From contig JAFREE010000025.1 in assembly GCA_019400425.1 (NCBI GenBank), forward strand, positions 146,052-210,051: 64,000 bases of DNA, written 5' to 3'. This document shows, piece after piece, positions 62,901-64,000 of the stretch. Each line of letters starts with the position of its first letter. Positions within the stretch are counted from its first letter, which is position 1. The notes under the pieces were generated by a model that saw nothing but the letters and a program-made list of their open reading frames with translations, did not search any database and was not told the origin of the DNA. Source of the DNA: Hymenochaete sp. R1. Its lineage: Eukaryota > Basidiomycota > Agaricomycetes > Hymenochaetales > Hymenochaetaceae. The position numbers were made by a program, and so were the translations under genes.

Positions 62901-64000
62901 CTAAGAATACCTACGTGGAAGAAGATGAACACTGAAAGGCCGCCATATATCATAGAAATGATCCTTCGCTCCTACTGAGGCCTGAAGTTCTATTCCTCTT
63001 TCTTTACTCTTCGCAACAAAATTGTCCCAAAGCTCATAGCCCACCCTAGGCCTCGTCGGCAGTCTAAGAGCTTCGCCTAGCTGCTCGTGAATGTCGAAAT
63101 AGCCTCTTGGGATATAGAAACCAATGGATCGCAGTTCTGGGTTCTTTGACGGGTCCAACAGAGAATCCAGATATTTGCTAACGAAATCGTTCTCGGCACC
63201 AATGTTCTGCGGATATCGAGGTGAAGCCAGCGGAAAGCGGATCAGGTTTACGCGTTTCGCAGATGGGAATGTGACCTCTATGTTGTTAAAGTAAGACCGC
63301 GACATCCAGGGACCAAAGTCGATAGTGATGGATGCGAAGTTGTCCAGGTCCTTGTCGAAGAAAGCGTCCTTTTCGTAAGCATTTTGGTATCGGACATGAA
63401 GCACGTCTCGAAATAACCTTCGGATGCGCATGTGGGTATGTGAGCCGGAGTGGTCGAGGACCCTAGTACGGGTGATCAGATTCCGTAGATGCGTCGCTCC
63501 AAGACTCTCCAGCTCGAAAGCAAAGACAGTACTAGAAGATCCGAGCACCAAAGTTTTCAGACACGGTAGAGATACATTGTAAGTTGATACGTGATTCGTA
63601 ACCAAGACTTCCAGAGAAGGTGTGCCACAAAGAAGGTCTTGTAGAGGAAACGCCACCGCTCCTGAGGATTCGATTCGCTTCAGGCATTTGCTTTCACACA
63701 GATGCTGCAGGCGCTTGATAATCGGGCCACTCGTTTCATTGGGCAGTCGGCCTGTGCTGAAGAAGTCGGAAAAGACAACGAGATTAGGACAATGATCGAG
63801 AACTACAGCAAGTGCGTCGACTGTCTCCTCATCCCAATGGGTGTACTCCATGACGACCTCCATATTGAATGTTTTTGGCCCCTTTATTCAGATCCGTACT
63901 TAGATGCTGGAATTCCGTATGTCGAAACACGAACTCGGGTTAGCCGAGGTTTTTTGAAATCTGCATCCGTAACCTGGATGCAGAATTTCGTAACTTGGAA
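62901..64000 (-). CDS. F-box/LRR-like protein, 5' end beyond the window
   Basis: A 320-codon open frame ends with a stop at 62901. It reads VVMEYTHWDEETVDALAVVL, DHCPNLVVFSDFFSTG, RLQHLCESKCLKRIESSG, PLQDLLCGTPSLEVLVTNHV and LPCLKTLVLGSSSTVFAFEL. It continues with short-repeat text such as FASITIDFGPWM and ends PFSVHLLPRRYS. The L..C.NL...SL..L spacing is that of the irregular leucine-rich repeats carried by basidiomycete F-box proteins. Upstream on the minus strand, RLTRVRVSTYGIPASK followed by GTACGG suggests another exon, so the gene is cut at the right edge and any F-box lies outside. SKP1 at 50 kb encodes the expected partner of such proteins, but adjacency is not close. Confidence 0.65.

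Overview
This window is nuclear DNA of a filamentous basidiomycete, most likely an agaricomycete. Genes are packed on both strands and carry many 45-80 bp spliceosomal introns. Intergenic spacers are CT-rich. Several products belong to typical basidiomycete families, such as DUF6534 membrane proteins, DUF3074 START-like proteins and F-box/LRR-type proteins. There are no bacterial operons, CRISPR arrays, insertion sequences or viral elements, and I found no tRNA or rRNA gene.

Left block (0-12 kb): an NRBF2/Atg38-like MIT protein, MOG1 (Ran cofactor), NDC80 (kinetochore), a doubtful degenerate stretch, a TmpA-like membrane oxidoreductase, and an ERI1-like 3'-5' exonuclease with an N-terminal membrane segment. 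Gene-poor block (12-21 kb): one unrecognised gene and copy A of an unrecognised paralogous family. Central block (21-36 kb): HSP90, a coiled-coil protein, a DUF6534 seven-helix protein, a repeat-rich spacer, EXO70 (exocyst), the NAC alpha subunit, TRM9 (tRNA methyltransferase), ALG13 (N-glycan assembly), and copy B of the paralogous family, which converges on copy A.

Right block (37-54 kb): pyrroline-5-carboxylate reductase, a glutamine-synthetase-fold enzyme, RPT3 (26S proteasome ATPase), a DUF3074 protein, SPB4 (ribosome-biogenesis helicase), a frame-disturbed hypothetical gene, mitochondrial ribosomal protein bL27m, SKP1 (SCF ubiquitin ligase adaptor) and the mRNA-capping guanylyltransferase. 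The last 10 kb hold a 3.2 kb simple-repeat spacer, a hypothetical gene, phosphopantetheine adenylyltransferase (CoA synthesis) and the 3' part of an F-box/LRR-like gene running off the right edge.

The genes are mostly unrelated housekeeping functions arranged as divergent pairs with 170-280 bp shared promoters. I found no convincing metabolic cluster or defence system. The most unusual items are the inverted paralogue pair, a GC-AG intron in HSP90, several micro-exons (9, 16 and 21 nt), a frame-disturbed gene at 48 kb and a palindrome-bearing repeat field near 54.8 kb. Exon boundaries were assigned by hand from GT/AG signals and frame continuity. For HSP90, NDC80, RPT3, SKP1, PRO3, NAC alpha, the TmpA-like gene, the DUF6534 gene and the two paralogues, the exon lengths sum to whole codon numbers.
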